Source of the DNA: Candidatus Bathyarchaeum sp.
GTDB taxonomy: Archaea; Thermoproteota; Bathyarchaeia; Bathyarchaeales; Bathyarchaeaceae
Assembly (NCBI GenBank): GCA_004376385.1
Contig: SOJY01000003.1
Coordinates: 1-8,655 of the forward strand
Length of the DNA stretch: 8,655 nucleotides
Direction: 5' to 3'
Under the pieces are notes generated by a model, which saw only the letters and a program-made list of their open reading frames with translations, ran no database searches and was not told where the DNA came from. Each line of letters starts with the position of its first letter. Within the stretch, counting starts at the first letter, position 1. The position numbers and the translations under genes were made by a program. Positions 1 through 5,400 of the stretch are shown here, piece by piece.

Positions 1-1
1 A

Positions 2-205
2 CGTGGCAGATACGTTAGGAAATGCCCCGTTGAGATAGGAAAGGAATACGAAGTGGATATAACAGAAATGACCCCCAAAGGGGCAGGCATAGCCAGAATC
101 AAAGGTTTCTTAATTTTAATTGACGACACAAAGCCTGGAGACCACATAAAGGTAACGATCACGAAGACAGACCCCATGAACGCAGAAGCAGAAATAGTCA
201 CATAG
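2..205 (+). CDS. TRAM-domain protein, C-terminal 67 residues (5' end outside window)
   Basis: The open frame enters from the left edge and ends at TAG 203-205, with no start codon inside the window. Its 67 visible residues form almost one TRAM domain: a lead-in reading PVEIGKEYEVDITEM, then the hallmark G-x-G-I-A-R segment (KGAGIARIKGF), a short hydrophobic strand (LILIDDTKPGD) and a closing strand (IKVTITKT...AEAEIVT). Stand-alone TRAM proteins of about 65-80 residues are a characteristic archaeal family of small beta-barrel RNA-binding proteins, and some act as RNA chaperones. The preceding RGRYVRK is a basic stretch, as often seen before the domain. The length fits a nearly complete gene lacking only a few N-terminal residues. 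A hairpin with a T-run follows 17 bases after the stop, so it probably ends its transcript. The family call is firm; the specific RNA target cannot be read from the sequence. Confidence 0.88.
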   Translation, partial: RGRYVRKCPVEIGKEYEVDITEMTPKGAGIARIKGFLILIDDTKPGDHIKVTITKTDPMNAEAEIVT

Positions 206-222
206 AACTCAAGCGCACGCAC

Positions 223-240
223 ACTCCAACTTGGAGTTTT
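223..240 (+). terminator. hairpin plus T-run after the TRAM gene
   Basis: ACTCCAA at 223-229 and TTGGAGT at 231-237 are perfect inverted copies around a single C. As RNA this would fold as an ACTCC/GGAGT stem with a five-base loop. The second arm runs straight into TTTT (237-240). It starts 17 bases after the TRAM stop codon, the expected place for a transcription end. Archaeal termination depends mostly on the T-run, and this one is short, so the call is tentative. Confidence 0.4.
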
Positions 241-289
241 CGGAAGTTATATTAGCAAATATTCCAGAGTTGGTTTTGTGAGTACTGAC

Positions 290-507
290 ATGACTCTCAT
301 CTTAACTGAATTTTCTCATTATGGTATAGCTATGGCTACAGATAGCGCGCATATATTATTGTAACAATAAACTATGTTGAAACACCTAAAAAAACGCCTA
401 AAACATCCTTGCCAAGTATAGCGTTAAAACTAGGCATGATATGGCAACTTGATGTGCACGCAGTTATTCTGGGTCATCTTGCAAGGGTCTTGACAAGGCT
501 TAAATGA
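290..507 (+). pseudogene. remnant of an Ntn-hydrolase (proteasome/HslV-like) family gene
   Basis: From ATG 290 the reading is MTLILTEFSHYGIAMATDSA, then a stop (TAA 362-364). The opening resembles the start of Ntn-hydrolase-like proteins, whose first strands typically read MTLIvTe.s..GIamaaDSAvT. After GCG (347-349) the continuation fits better in another frame: from 361 it reads VTINYVETPKKTPKTSLPS, and DSA followed by VT and an aromatic-rich strand is how such proteins continue. That second frame stays open to TGA 505-507, but its later part shows no family likeness. I therefore read it as a gene start with one frameshift and the bulk of the catalytic domain deleted. The second frame's stop overlaps the ATG of the next gene (ATGA at 504-507). 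The family assignment comes from recognising about 25 residues and is uncertain; chance similarity is possible. Confidence 0.35.
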
Positions 508-1094
508 AATCGAACAAATGTATTTGTGTCGATTTTTATGGAGATGGAAAATTCGTGAAGACCTATGAGTCTAAAGAGGCAGAACGTATCGCCTTTCTTA
601 AAATGTGGTGCGATATGCTTAACGGCATGATGAGCGATTTCCTGCTCGGGATAGCCACGGCGAATACAGACATTCCTAAGGGAGAATTGACCGCTGAGAA
701 CATAATGAGGAAGGGCATTAAGTACTCTGTGGAGCGATTCGTTGCTAGCGATCCTCCAGAAGGCAAACTAACACCTATAGAAGCTAGCCGATATTTCTTC
801 GGAAAGCACATGAATGAGTGCAAGGACAAGTGGACTGAGAAGATCTTTTATGGTGACTGGGTGGAAATCGAACAAATAGACGACGAGATTGTGATAATCT
901 GGAAGCCTCAAGTCTGCAGTTTTCAAGCCCACTGCATAGCTCTGAAAAAGGATGGAAAGCCATGCATATGCCCCCGACGCCTATACCATGAAGAGATGAT
1001 CCGAGAAATGGCGCAGGAAGATTACCAGTCTAAACTGGAGCTCTGTGATCCTGCAGGGTGTGGGTGTCGCTTTAAACTCTTCCAAAAGACGTAA
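504..1094 (+). CDS. unrecognised cysteine-rich protein, 196 residues
   Basis: I do not recognise this family with confidence. The protein is soluble-looking, with no signal peptide or membrane segment, and has 11 cysteines. Two are near the N-terminus (C6, C8). The last third is cysteine-rich: C138, C144, C154, C156, then C181, C186 and C188 in ELCDPAGCGCRFKLF at the C-terminus. The final pattern (C, then G, then C-R-F at the end of a beta strand) faintly resembles the end of V4R-type domains and of the L-2-amino-thiazoline-4-carboxylate hydrolase-like family, which end in C..xG..C.F. This is only a hint. The N-terminal half is helical with conserved-looking aromatic residues. Start: ATG 504 is preceded by AAGG (495-498) five bases upstream. 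The cysteine spacing would suit metal or Fe-S binding or regulated thiols. Codon use is mixed and unlike the A/C-rich genes further right. The gene is intact, flanked by two gene remnants. Confidence 0.7.
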   Translation: MKSNKCICVDFYGDGKFVKTYESKEAERIAFLKMWCDMLNGMMSDFLLGIATANTDIPKGELTAENIMRKGIKYSVERFVASDPPEGKLTPIEASRYFFGKHMNECKDKWTEKIFYGDWVEIEQIDDEIVIIWKPQVCSFQAHCIALKKDGKPCICPRRLYHEEMIREMAQEDYQSKLELCDPAGCGCRFKLFQKT

Positions 1095-1283
1095 TGCACG
1101 CGAACAACTGTAATGAATGCATACAAGACTCCTGCGAGAACTCGTAAGCGCACGCATTGCAACCCTCATTTAAACATCAAAAACAGCGAACGTGTCGCGT
1201 CCGTGCCGAGCGAATTAGCGAGGCAGTTTAGGGCGGAAGGGGGTTATGGTCCATACCCAACTGTGCGAAGCAAGTACAGAATC

Positions 1284-1619
1284 CACGACTTTAACATACT
1301 ACAAAACAAGCGGAGACATTCTGAAAGTCAAATATTTACTGGGACACAAACGGTTAGACACTACAGGAAGATATGCCCATTATCAGGCTTTCAGAAACGA
1401 ATATTACATAGTGAAAAGACCACAAACAAAAAAGGAAAAGATCAACTGATTAAAACTGGTTTCGAGTATGTCAGATATGACGAAAAACATAGGGATCCGG
1501 TGTACAGAAAGAGAAAGCAAAAAAGCGTGATGTTCACGAAAAAAGCGTATGTCAAAGAGTTCAAACAGTTATTGGAAAAGTCTCCACATCTCCCGTATCG
1601 CCCATTTCTTAAATTATGA
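1284..1619 (+). pseudogene. decayed tyrosine recombinase (archaeal-type integrase), C-terminal catalytic part
   Basis: The C-terminal half of an archaeal-type tyrosine recombinase is spread over two frames. Around 1279-1292 a frame-0 segment reads YRIHDF, matching the start of the HxxR motif (usually IsFHTFRHW), but the arginine is absent. From about 1288 a second frame reads TLTYYKTSGDILKVKYLLGH, then KRLDTTGRYAHY. This has the LLGH histidine (1345-1347) and the nucleophilic tyrosine (TAT 1372-1374). A run of six A around 1430 then shifts the match back to frame 0, which reads LIKTGFEYV and ends in YRKRK (to 1517), the usual integrase C-terminus. The open frame continues for 33 more residues to TGA 1617-1619. 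The N-terminal half and the first catalytic arginine are missing and at least two frameshifts are present, so it cannot make a working recombinase. It marks a former integrated element. No tRNA gene or clear att repeat is visible beside it. Confidence 0.72.
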
Positions 1620-1822
1620 GATCATTTGATTTCGTACGTAACATAAGAATATCAGTTTTTAAGAATATGTCATTACTCGAAATAAATGCTATATCTTTTC
1701 TAAAGCATAAAGAAAGCATAGGATTTAGTGATAACTATAAACACCTTTCAGAAGATTTCAAGAGGTTTCAGTATCCGCACCAAAAATGGGTGATGAATGA
1801 TGAAAAAAATCAAGAAAGTTAG
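1616..1822 (+). CDS. small unrecognised ORF, 68 residues
   Basis: A basic, mostly helical-looking 68-residue ORF with no motif I recognise; it contains SLLEINAISFLKHKESIGF and ends in an Asn/Glu-rich tail. Its ATG overlaps the stop of the frame running through the integrase remnant (ATGA, 1616-1619), and its last 23 bases overlap the next ORF. There is no Shine-Dalgarno sequence before ATG 1616, nor before the internal ATG at 1667. Composition is A/T-rich and like the integrase remnant, so it probably belongs to the same former element, either as a small accessory gene or as a broken piece of a larger one. It may not be translated. Confidence 0.3.
   Translation: MRSFDFVRNIRISVFKNMSLLEINAISFLKHKESIGFSDNYKHLSEDFKRFQYPHQKWVMNDEKNQES
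1788..1794 (+). promoter_or_regulatory. ribosome-binding site deciding the start at 1800
   Basis: GGGTGAT contains GGTGAT, complementary to the archaeal 16S rRNA 3' end (ATCACC). Five bases separate it from ATG 1800 but only two from ATG 1797, favouring the second of the tandem ATGs. Confidence 0.45.
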
Positions 1823-2072
1823 ATGGGATCCAATAATAGCAAAACTAGCAGATAATAAATTGAAGCAGAAAATCTACACGGATGCAAGCAACCACGATAT
1901 GACTTCAACGAGCAAAGTAAATGGGGTCATTATTTCACAGAAAAGACGTTCAAAAGAAGTTTTCCAAACATTTCTACACACGTTATTTGATAATGACGGT
2001 CCAAAAGTGAAATACCAAAATCCTGATGCTTGGAGAGTTTACCCCTTTAAAAAAAAGACTGATGATCGTTAA
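1800..2072 (+). CDS. small unrecognised basic protein, 90 residues
   Basis: A lysine-rich 90-residue protein (KKIKKVRWDPIIAKLADNKL at the start, KKKTDDR at the end), with a central stretch rich in Ser/Thr and a helix-like EVFQTFLHTLF segment. I do not recognise a family. Two ATGs stand in tandem at 1797 and 1800. The sequence GGGTGAT at 1788-1794 matches the archaeal anti-Shine-Dalgarno and lies five bases before 1800 but only two before 1797, so 1800 is preferred. The good ribosome-binding site makes it more likely to be real than its upstream neighbour, with which it overlaps. Its basic charge would suit nucleic-acid binding, but that is inference. Confidence 0.45.
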   Translation: MKKIKKVRWDPIIAKLADNKLKQKIYTDASNHDMTSTSKVNGVIISQKRRSKEVFQTFLHTLFDNDGPKVKYQNPDAWRVYPFKKKTDDR

Positions 2073-2102
2073 TTCATAAAAATTAATCACATAATAAAAA
2101 AA

Positions 2103-2151
2103 GGTGAACATGCGGAGATGCCGCCACCACTTAGGGAAATGGTTGTTCACT
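2103..2151 (+). ncRNA. candidate structured RNA with three-way-junction fold
   Basis: An outer stem pairs GTGAACA (2104-2110) with TGTTCAC (2144-2150), plus a possible G-U pair at 2103/2151. Inside it two hairpins fill almost all remaining bases: GCGG (2112-2115) with CCGC (2121-2124) around AGATG, and ACCA (2126-2129) with TGGT (2140-2143) around a ten-base loop. Only single unpaired bases (2111 and 2125) join the three helices. An A/T-rich box (CATAAAAATTAA, 2075-2086) lies about 25 bases before 2103, the usual archaeal box A distance, and a T7 tract follows at 2196-2202. These three elements together fit a small RNA gene or a leader element of about 100 bases. It lies 190 bases upstream of the metal exporter start. 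I cannot match it to a known RNA family, and stems of 4-7 bp can arise by chance. Confidence 0.3.
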
Positions 2152-2195
2152 GTTCTAATGGAGACATCACCCGAATTTTTCCCGCAACTCCCCCC

Positions 2196-2202
2196 TTTTT
2201 TT
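2196..2202 (+). terminator. T7 tract after a C6 run
   Basis: CCCCCC (2190-2195) is followed by seven T. Runs of T on the coding strand are the main intrinsic termination signal in archaea. It would end transcripts from the small ORF at 1800-2072 and the candidate structured RNA before the metal-exporter promoter region begins. Confidence 0.4.
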
Positions 2203-2214
2203 AAAATACTCAAA

Positions 2215-2229
2215 GGTTAAATTTTAACC
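2215..2229. promoter_or_regulatory. palindrome upstream of the CDF exporter, possible operator
   Basis: GGTTAAATTTTAACC is a perfect inverted repeat (7-bp arms around one T). It lies about 110 bases before the chosen start of the metal exporter and about 30 bases before a TATA-like stretch (CCTATAAG, 2245-2252). A dyad of this size just upstream of the core promoter is where an archaeal dimeric metal-responsive repressor or activator would bind. No regulator of that type is visible in the window, so the role is inferred from position only. Confidence 0.3.
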
Positions 2230-2338
2230 CCCAAACCCGTTTACGCCTATAAGCCTTTTTTCTTTCCTACTTTCTTTGTTTTGGTTGTTTTGTTTGTTCG
2301 GGATAGCTTTTTATCAAATTGGGAACGTACTTTATGTT

Positions 2339-3226
2339 ATGCCTGAACGGGAAGAGAGGGTTCGGCTTGCTGCGTTCTTGAATGTCGCCTTCACAGTCTT
2401 AGAGCTTGTTGGCGGCTTATGGACCAACAGCCTAGCAATCCTCTCCGACGCATTACATGACTTCGGCGACAGCATCGCATTACTCGCCTCATGGCTCTTC
2501 GAACGAGGAGCACGCAGATCACCTGACACCAGCCGAACATTCGGGTACCAAAGGCTCTCCCTATTCTCTGCGCTCTTCTCCGCCTCCATCCTGATCGGAG
2601 GCTCAATCGTAATCATCTTCCAAGCCATACCCCGACTCCTCAACCCAGAAACCGTAAACGCAACCGGAATGGTGGGCATAGCCGTAATAGGCATCATATT
2701 CAACGGCGCAGGCTTCTTTCTACTAAAAAAGGGAGAAAGCCTAAACGAAAAAGTGCTCTCATGGCACCTCCTAGAAGACGTGCTAGGCTGGGCAGGTATT
2801 CTTGTTGGAGGCGTAATCATCTACTTCTGGAAATTTTATCTCCTCGACCCAATAATGACCATCGGCTTAACAGCATTCATCATCTACAACGTAACCAAAA
2901 GCCTCAGAGAAGCAATCAACATTCTCCTCCAAGGAGTGCCAAAGCACATCAACCTCGAAGCAGTCAAACAAGACATCAAGGCAATCAAGGGAGTAATGGG
3001 AATCCACGACATCCACATCTGGTCACTGGAAGGAGAAACAGACGTCTTCACAGCACATGTAATATTAGATGATGAGACACTCAAAAAACAACCCGAACAG
3101 ACCAAACAAACAATAAAAGAAACACTCCAAAAACACCACATAGAACACTCAACAATCGAAATAGAAAGCAAATACCACTGCACAGGCAACATATGCGAAG
3201 ACTGGCACAAAAACCACCAACAATAA
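2339..3226 (+). CDS. CDF-family divalent metal cation exporter (Zn-type)
   Basis: A 295-residue cation diffusion facilitator, an inner-membrane antiporter that exports Zn2+ or similar divalent ions in exchange for protons. Six hydrophobic helices occupy about residues 8-185. The first transport motif is in TM2 (SDALHDFGD, H40 and D44) and the second in TM5 (SWHLLEDV, H143 and D147). Two HxxxD pairs are the site of the CzcD/ZnT-like zinc-preferring group. The TM4-TM5 loop is short and lacks the His-rich stretch of eukaryotic ZnTs. The cytoplasmic C-terminal domain has the family signature GIHDIHIWSLEG (221-232) followed by TAHVIL. A Cys/His tail (YHCTGNICEDWH) could bind metal. Start: an in-frame ATG at 2276 would add 21 mostly hydrophobic residues that the family lacks, so ATG 2339 is preferred; neither has a clear ribosome-binding site. 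Codons beyond about 2400 are strongly C-ending, as in the portal gene. Confidence 0.93.
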   Translation: MPEREERVRLAAFLNVAFTVLELVGGLWTNSLAILSDALHDFGDSIALLASWLFERGARRSPDTSRTFGYQRLSLFSALFSASILIGGSIVIIFQAIPRLLNPETVNATGMVGIAVIGIIFNGAGFFLLKKGESLNEKVLSWHLLEDVLGWAGILVGGVIIYFWKFYLLDPIMTIGLTAFIIYNVTKSLREAINILLQGVPKHINLEAVKQDIKAIKGVMGIHDIHIWSLEGETDVFTAHVILDDETLKKQPEQTKQTIKETLQKHHIEHSTIEIESKYHCTGNICEDWHKNHQQ

Positions 3227-3459
3227 CCCCCAAAAACAGTTCTTACCCAAGAAAAACGCAGTTTATGCCCCGACAAAACAGCACCCAAAAAGCCCTATCA
3301 GCCACTGTTTTTAACATAAACCTGCCTGCCTGCTTCATATATCTACCCGAAGAAACAGTTCTCCTATAGCCCATTTCTTGCCGAATAACCGTTTTGCCGC
3401 AGCCCCACAAACACCAAACATGTAAAAAAACGTGATAGCCCCGCAACCCCCTTCATTTT

Positions 3460-3469
3460 AGGTGGTGAT
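3460..3469 (+). promoter_or_regulatory. strong ribosome-binding site deciding the start at 3474
   Basis: AGGTGGTGAT matches nine of ten bases of the ideal anti-16S sequence AGGAGGTGAT. The frame is also open through GTG 3462, GTG 3465 and ATG 3468, but those codons lie inside the site itself. ATG 3474, four bases downstream, is therefore the likely start. Confidence 0.65.
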
Positions 3470-3473
3470 GTTG

Positions 3474-3785
3474 ATGCGACGTGGACCACAAAAAGGCTCC
3501 AAATTCTGCGATCTAATGGGAATCATAAAGTTTCTTAACATGTTCAAAAAAACCCCAAAAAACGTTTACCAGCTCTACCACAGCAGCCTCCACTTCGACA
3601 CCAAAAAAATCTACCGCTACCTCAGATACTGCATCAAAGCAGACCTGCTAGAAATCGACCACATCGAAGAAGCAAAATTTCTCCCCCCAAAATATTACCG
3701 ACTCACACAGAAAGGAAGAGACCTCATAACCCTCTTCAAAGACTCATTTAAGACAACGTTGGCACCAAAACAACACTCAGCATAG
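3474..3785 (+). CDS. small winged-helix DNA-binding protein
   Basis: A 103-residue basic protein with a winged-helix layout. Helix 1 is around GIIKFLNMF (16-24). The helix-turn-helix spans about VYQLYHSS to KKIYRYLRYCIKADLLEI (31-61). The wing ends in KYYRLTQKGRDLITLFKD (73-90), the typical strand-then-helix closing of archaeal PadR/MarR-like regulators. It probably binds DNA as a dimer, and no ligand domain is present. The near-perfect ribosome-binding site suggests strong translation. It is the first gene of a compact block with the portal gene (42 bases on) and a two-helix membrane protein, so it is probably that block's regulator. Small terminase subunits also contain helix-turn-helix folds, but the wing sequence fits a transcription regulator better. 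It shares the A/C-rich codon use of its neighbours. Confidence 0.75.
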   Translation: MRRGPQKGSKFCDLMGIIKFLNMFKKTPKNVYQLYHSSLHFDTKKIYRYLRYCIKADLLEIDHIEEAKFLPPKYYRLTQKGRDLITLFKDSFKTTLAPKQHSA

Positions 3786-3827
3786 ACGCTCATTTTAACT
3801 TAAGACCAAAAATCACCCACAAAAAAC

Positions 3828-5045
3828 GTGGACGTAACAACTTTGAGTGCAGTCGTAAAAAAATTCAAACAACTCTACGAAAAACTACAACCAAACACCG
3901 GAGCACTACTGCCAGCATGGCGACAAATCTACGGAGAAACCCGAACAGTCACCTTCAACGACATAATAACCGCCTATAGCAGTGACCCAAGCTGCAAAGC
4001 CTTCGTAGACTTTTTAGCCGACCAAGCCGTAGGCGCAGGATTCTACACAACAATCAACGAACAATACGCCAAAGCCAAACAAGCAAAACAAACTGTAGAC
4101 GACTTCAACGAAACCGTCAACCTCGACGAACTACTACAAATAGCAGCCAGAGAAATCGTAGCCTCAGGCAACAGCTTCTGGCTAAAAACAGAACCCGAAC
4201 ACCTACAAAACCTCAAAATACTCCCCCTAACAGGATTCGACAACCCAACAGCAATAAAACGAAACCAATACGGCACAGTCACAAGCTACAATTATTCATA
4301 CGGGGACGTGAAAACAGCCTTCACACCCGAAAAAATAATCCACTTCCGCTGGAACCCCACCAACTTCTCAGCATACGGAACAGGAGTCCTCCAAGTATTA
4401 CTCAGCGAACTCTGCTTCAACGGAGAAACCCGACTCAGCTTTTTGGAAATGAAAGCCCGCATAGAAAAAATCATGCCCGAAATCTTCGAAAAATATGCAG
4501 GACCAGACGAACTATGGATATTCGCAGGAGCAAGCGACGAAAAACTCGCCGAATACCAAAAACTCATAAAAACAAAACCCAAAGCAGGCGCAAGATTCGT
4601 CTACAACAAGGCAGAAGCAGACATCAAAACAGTCTCTGTTGACCCAAGAGCCCGCTACGAAGCCTACATAGACCACATCCTAAACCAAATCTACCTAGGC
4701 GGACAAACCCCACTACCAAAACTGTTCACCACCCCCGGCTTCACAGAAGCATCCGCCAAAGCAGCCCTAGAAATCGCAGAAAGAAAAGTCATGGCACTAC
4801 AACGCTTCATAAAACGAACCTGCGAACGACAAATATTCACTCCCCTCATCCAACAAGCAGGCTTTGACCCCAAAAAAGCAAACTACCGACTAAACTGGGG
4901 CACAGAAAAACCCGACGTCAAACTCGAAGACCTAATCAGACTAGCCGAAATAAGCGCCACCTCCGAAACCTCGTATGTGAGACCAGAAGAGGTACGAAAA
5001 AACCTGATCAAAGCAGGCTTCGAGCTATGGGACACTAAACAATAA
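3828..5045 (+). CDS. phage-type portal protein, full length (405 residues)
   Basis: Portal proteins form the dodecameric ring at one capsid vertex of tailed viruses through which the terminase pumps DNA. Family features are visible throughout. SSDPSCKAFVDFLADQAVGAGF (51-72) is the early helix and G-x-GF turn. ELLQIAAREIVASGNSFWLK (101-120) is followed by LKILPLTGF. FTPEKIIHFRWNP (165-177) leads to YGTGVLQVLL. The clip/stem part reads YIDHILNQIYLGGQTPLPKLF (280-300), then a long helix, EASAKAALEIAERKVMALQRFIKR (307-330), and a C-terminal LNWG strand. The length is normal and no frameshift is seen, so the gene seems to be under selection. The start is GTG 3828 with no obvious ribosome-binding site; translational coupling is unlikely across the 42-base gap. 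No terminase, protease or capsid gene lies next to it. It is most like portals of archaeal head-tail viruses or proviruses; domestication is an alternative. Confidence 0.85.
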   Translation: MDVTTLSAVVKKFKQLYEKLQPNTGALLPAWRQIYGETRTVTFNDIITAYSSDPSCKAFVDFLADQAVGAGFYTTINEQYAKAKQAKQTVDDFNETVNLDELLQIAAREIVASGNSFWLKTEPEHLQNLKILPLTGFDNPTAIKRNQYGTVTSYNYSYGDVKTAFTPEKIIHFRWNPTNFSAYGTGVLQVLLSELCFNGETRLSFLEMKARIEKIMPEIFEKYAGPDELWIFAGASDEKLAEYQKLIKTKPKAGARFVYNKAEADIKTVSVDPRARYEAYIDHILNQIYLGGQTPLPKLFTTPGFTEASAKAALEIAERKVMALQRFIKRTCERQIFTPLIQQAGFDPKKANYRLNWGTEKPDVKLEDLIRLAEISATSETSYVRPEEVRKNLIKAGFELWDTKQ

Positions 5046-5048
5046 ACA

Positions 5049-5053
5049 GGGGG
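5049..5053 (+). promoter_or_regulatory. ribosome-binding site pointing to a CTG start
   Basis: GGGGG lies just after the portal stop codon and exactly ten bases before CTG 5064. No ATG, GTG or TTG occurs in this frame until ATG 5166, inside the second half of the protein, so the site supports CTG as the start. The same GG-rich site, ten-base spacer and CTG arrangement precedes the glycosyltransferase. Confidence 0.45.
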
Positions 5054-5063
5054 AAAAAGACAG

Positions 5064-5252
5064 CTGGGACTAGAATTCAAACCAAAACTCTCCGCCATCC
5101 TAGCAGCCATCCACGGCACATCCATTGCCCTATCATACATCGTTACTAAAGGAGACATCACAGCCATGATCATATGGTTCGCCATATCCACCGGTGTAAC
5201 CGCGGGGCTCAGCTACTACAAGAACCAAGAAAAAACAGAAAAACAAGCCTAA
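5064..5252 (+). CDS. two-helix small membrane protein, holin-like, CTG start
   Basis: A 62-residue protein with two predicted membrane helices. The first spans about residues 9-27 (LSAILAAIHGTSIALSYIV) and the second about 33-51 (TAMIIWFAISTGVTAGLSYY). A short polar turn (TKGD) separates them, and a Lys/Glu-rich tail (KNQEKTEKQA) ends the protein. Only an internal ATG (5166) exists, which would cut off the first helix, so CTG 5064 is proposed as the start. Support comes from GGGGG ten bases upstream, the same A/C-rich codon use as the portal gene, and an open frame ending at TAA 5250-5252. It begins 18 bases after the portal stop and is probably co-transcribed. Size, two helices and a charged tail fit viral holins or small membrane-anchoring proteins, but no sequence signature proves that. 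Confidence 0.55.
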   Translation: MGLEFKPKLSAILAAIHGTSIALSYIVTKGDITAMIIWFAISTGVTAGLSYYKNQEKTEKQA

Positions 5253-5322
5253 AAATCAACATCTAAATCAGAATGTTAACAACTTCTCAAAACATGGTAT
5301 TTCAGTCTCAATTTTCTATATG

Positions 5323-5328
5323 TTTTTT
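5323..5328 (+). terminator. T6 tract downstream of the portal block
   Basis: Six T preceded by an A/T-rich stretch, 70 bases after the last stop of the wHTH-portal-membrane protein block. It could end that transcript, as archaeal termination relies on T-runs. No stem precedes it. Confidence 0.22.
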
Positions 5329-5385
5329 CTGTAACACATCTTCATAAGTCACTTAAACGCCTGCACGCTTACGTAACTACCCTTC

Positions 5386-5392
5386 AAAGGAG
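5386..5392 (+). promoter_or_regulatory. ribosome-binding site for the 76-residue winged-helix gene
   Basis: AAAGGAG lies eight bases before ATG 5401, a standard Shine-Dalgarno match. It fixes the start and shows that this gene is translated on its own rather than by coupling. Confidence 0.55.
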
Positions 5393-5400
5393 CAGCTCAC

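Noticed and set aside
211..1156. Direct repeat AAGCGCACGCA at 211-221 and 1146-1156, bracketing the Ntn remnant and the cysteine-rich gene, as possible att sites or target duplication
   Set aside because: Several exact 11-base repeats are expected by chance in a window of this size, and no tRNA end or longer match supports it.
1983..2213. Minus-strand 76-residue ORF
   Set aside because: Antisense to the better supported gene at 1800-2072, no ribosome-binding site or recognisable motif.
2110..2220. Very short ORFs after AAGGTGA (36 codons from ATG 2110; 28 codons from ATG 2118)
   Set aside because: Spacing to the Shine-Dalgarno-like site is poor for both (2 and about 11 bases), the second ends on the C6/T7 tract, and the same bases fit a structured RNA.
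2276..2338. Upstream ATG 2276 as the start of the CDF exporter
   Set aside because: It would add an extra hydrophobic segment before the family's normal N-terminus, and the codon style there differs from the gene.
2332..2820. Long minus-strand ORF of 162 residues opposite the CDF gene
   Set aside because: A shadow of the clear transporter gene; its sequence is a low-complexity complement without family features.
3234..3366. AAACAGTTCT repeated at both ends of the gap after the CDF gene, and a CCTG triplet tandem in between
   Set aside because: Ten-base and four-base repeats in an A/C-rich spacer are expected by chance; no spaced array or mobile-element end is seen.
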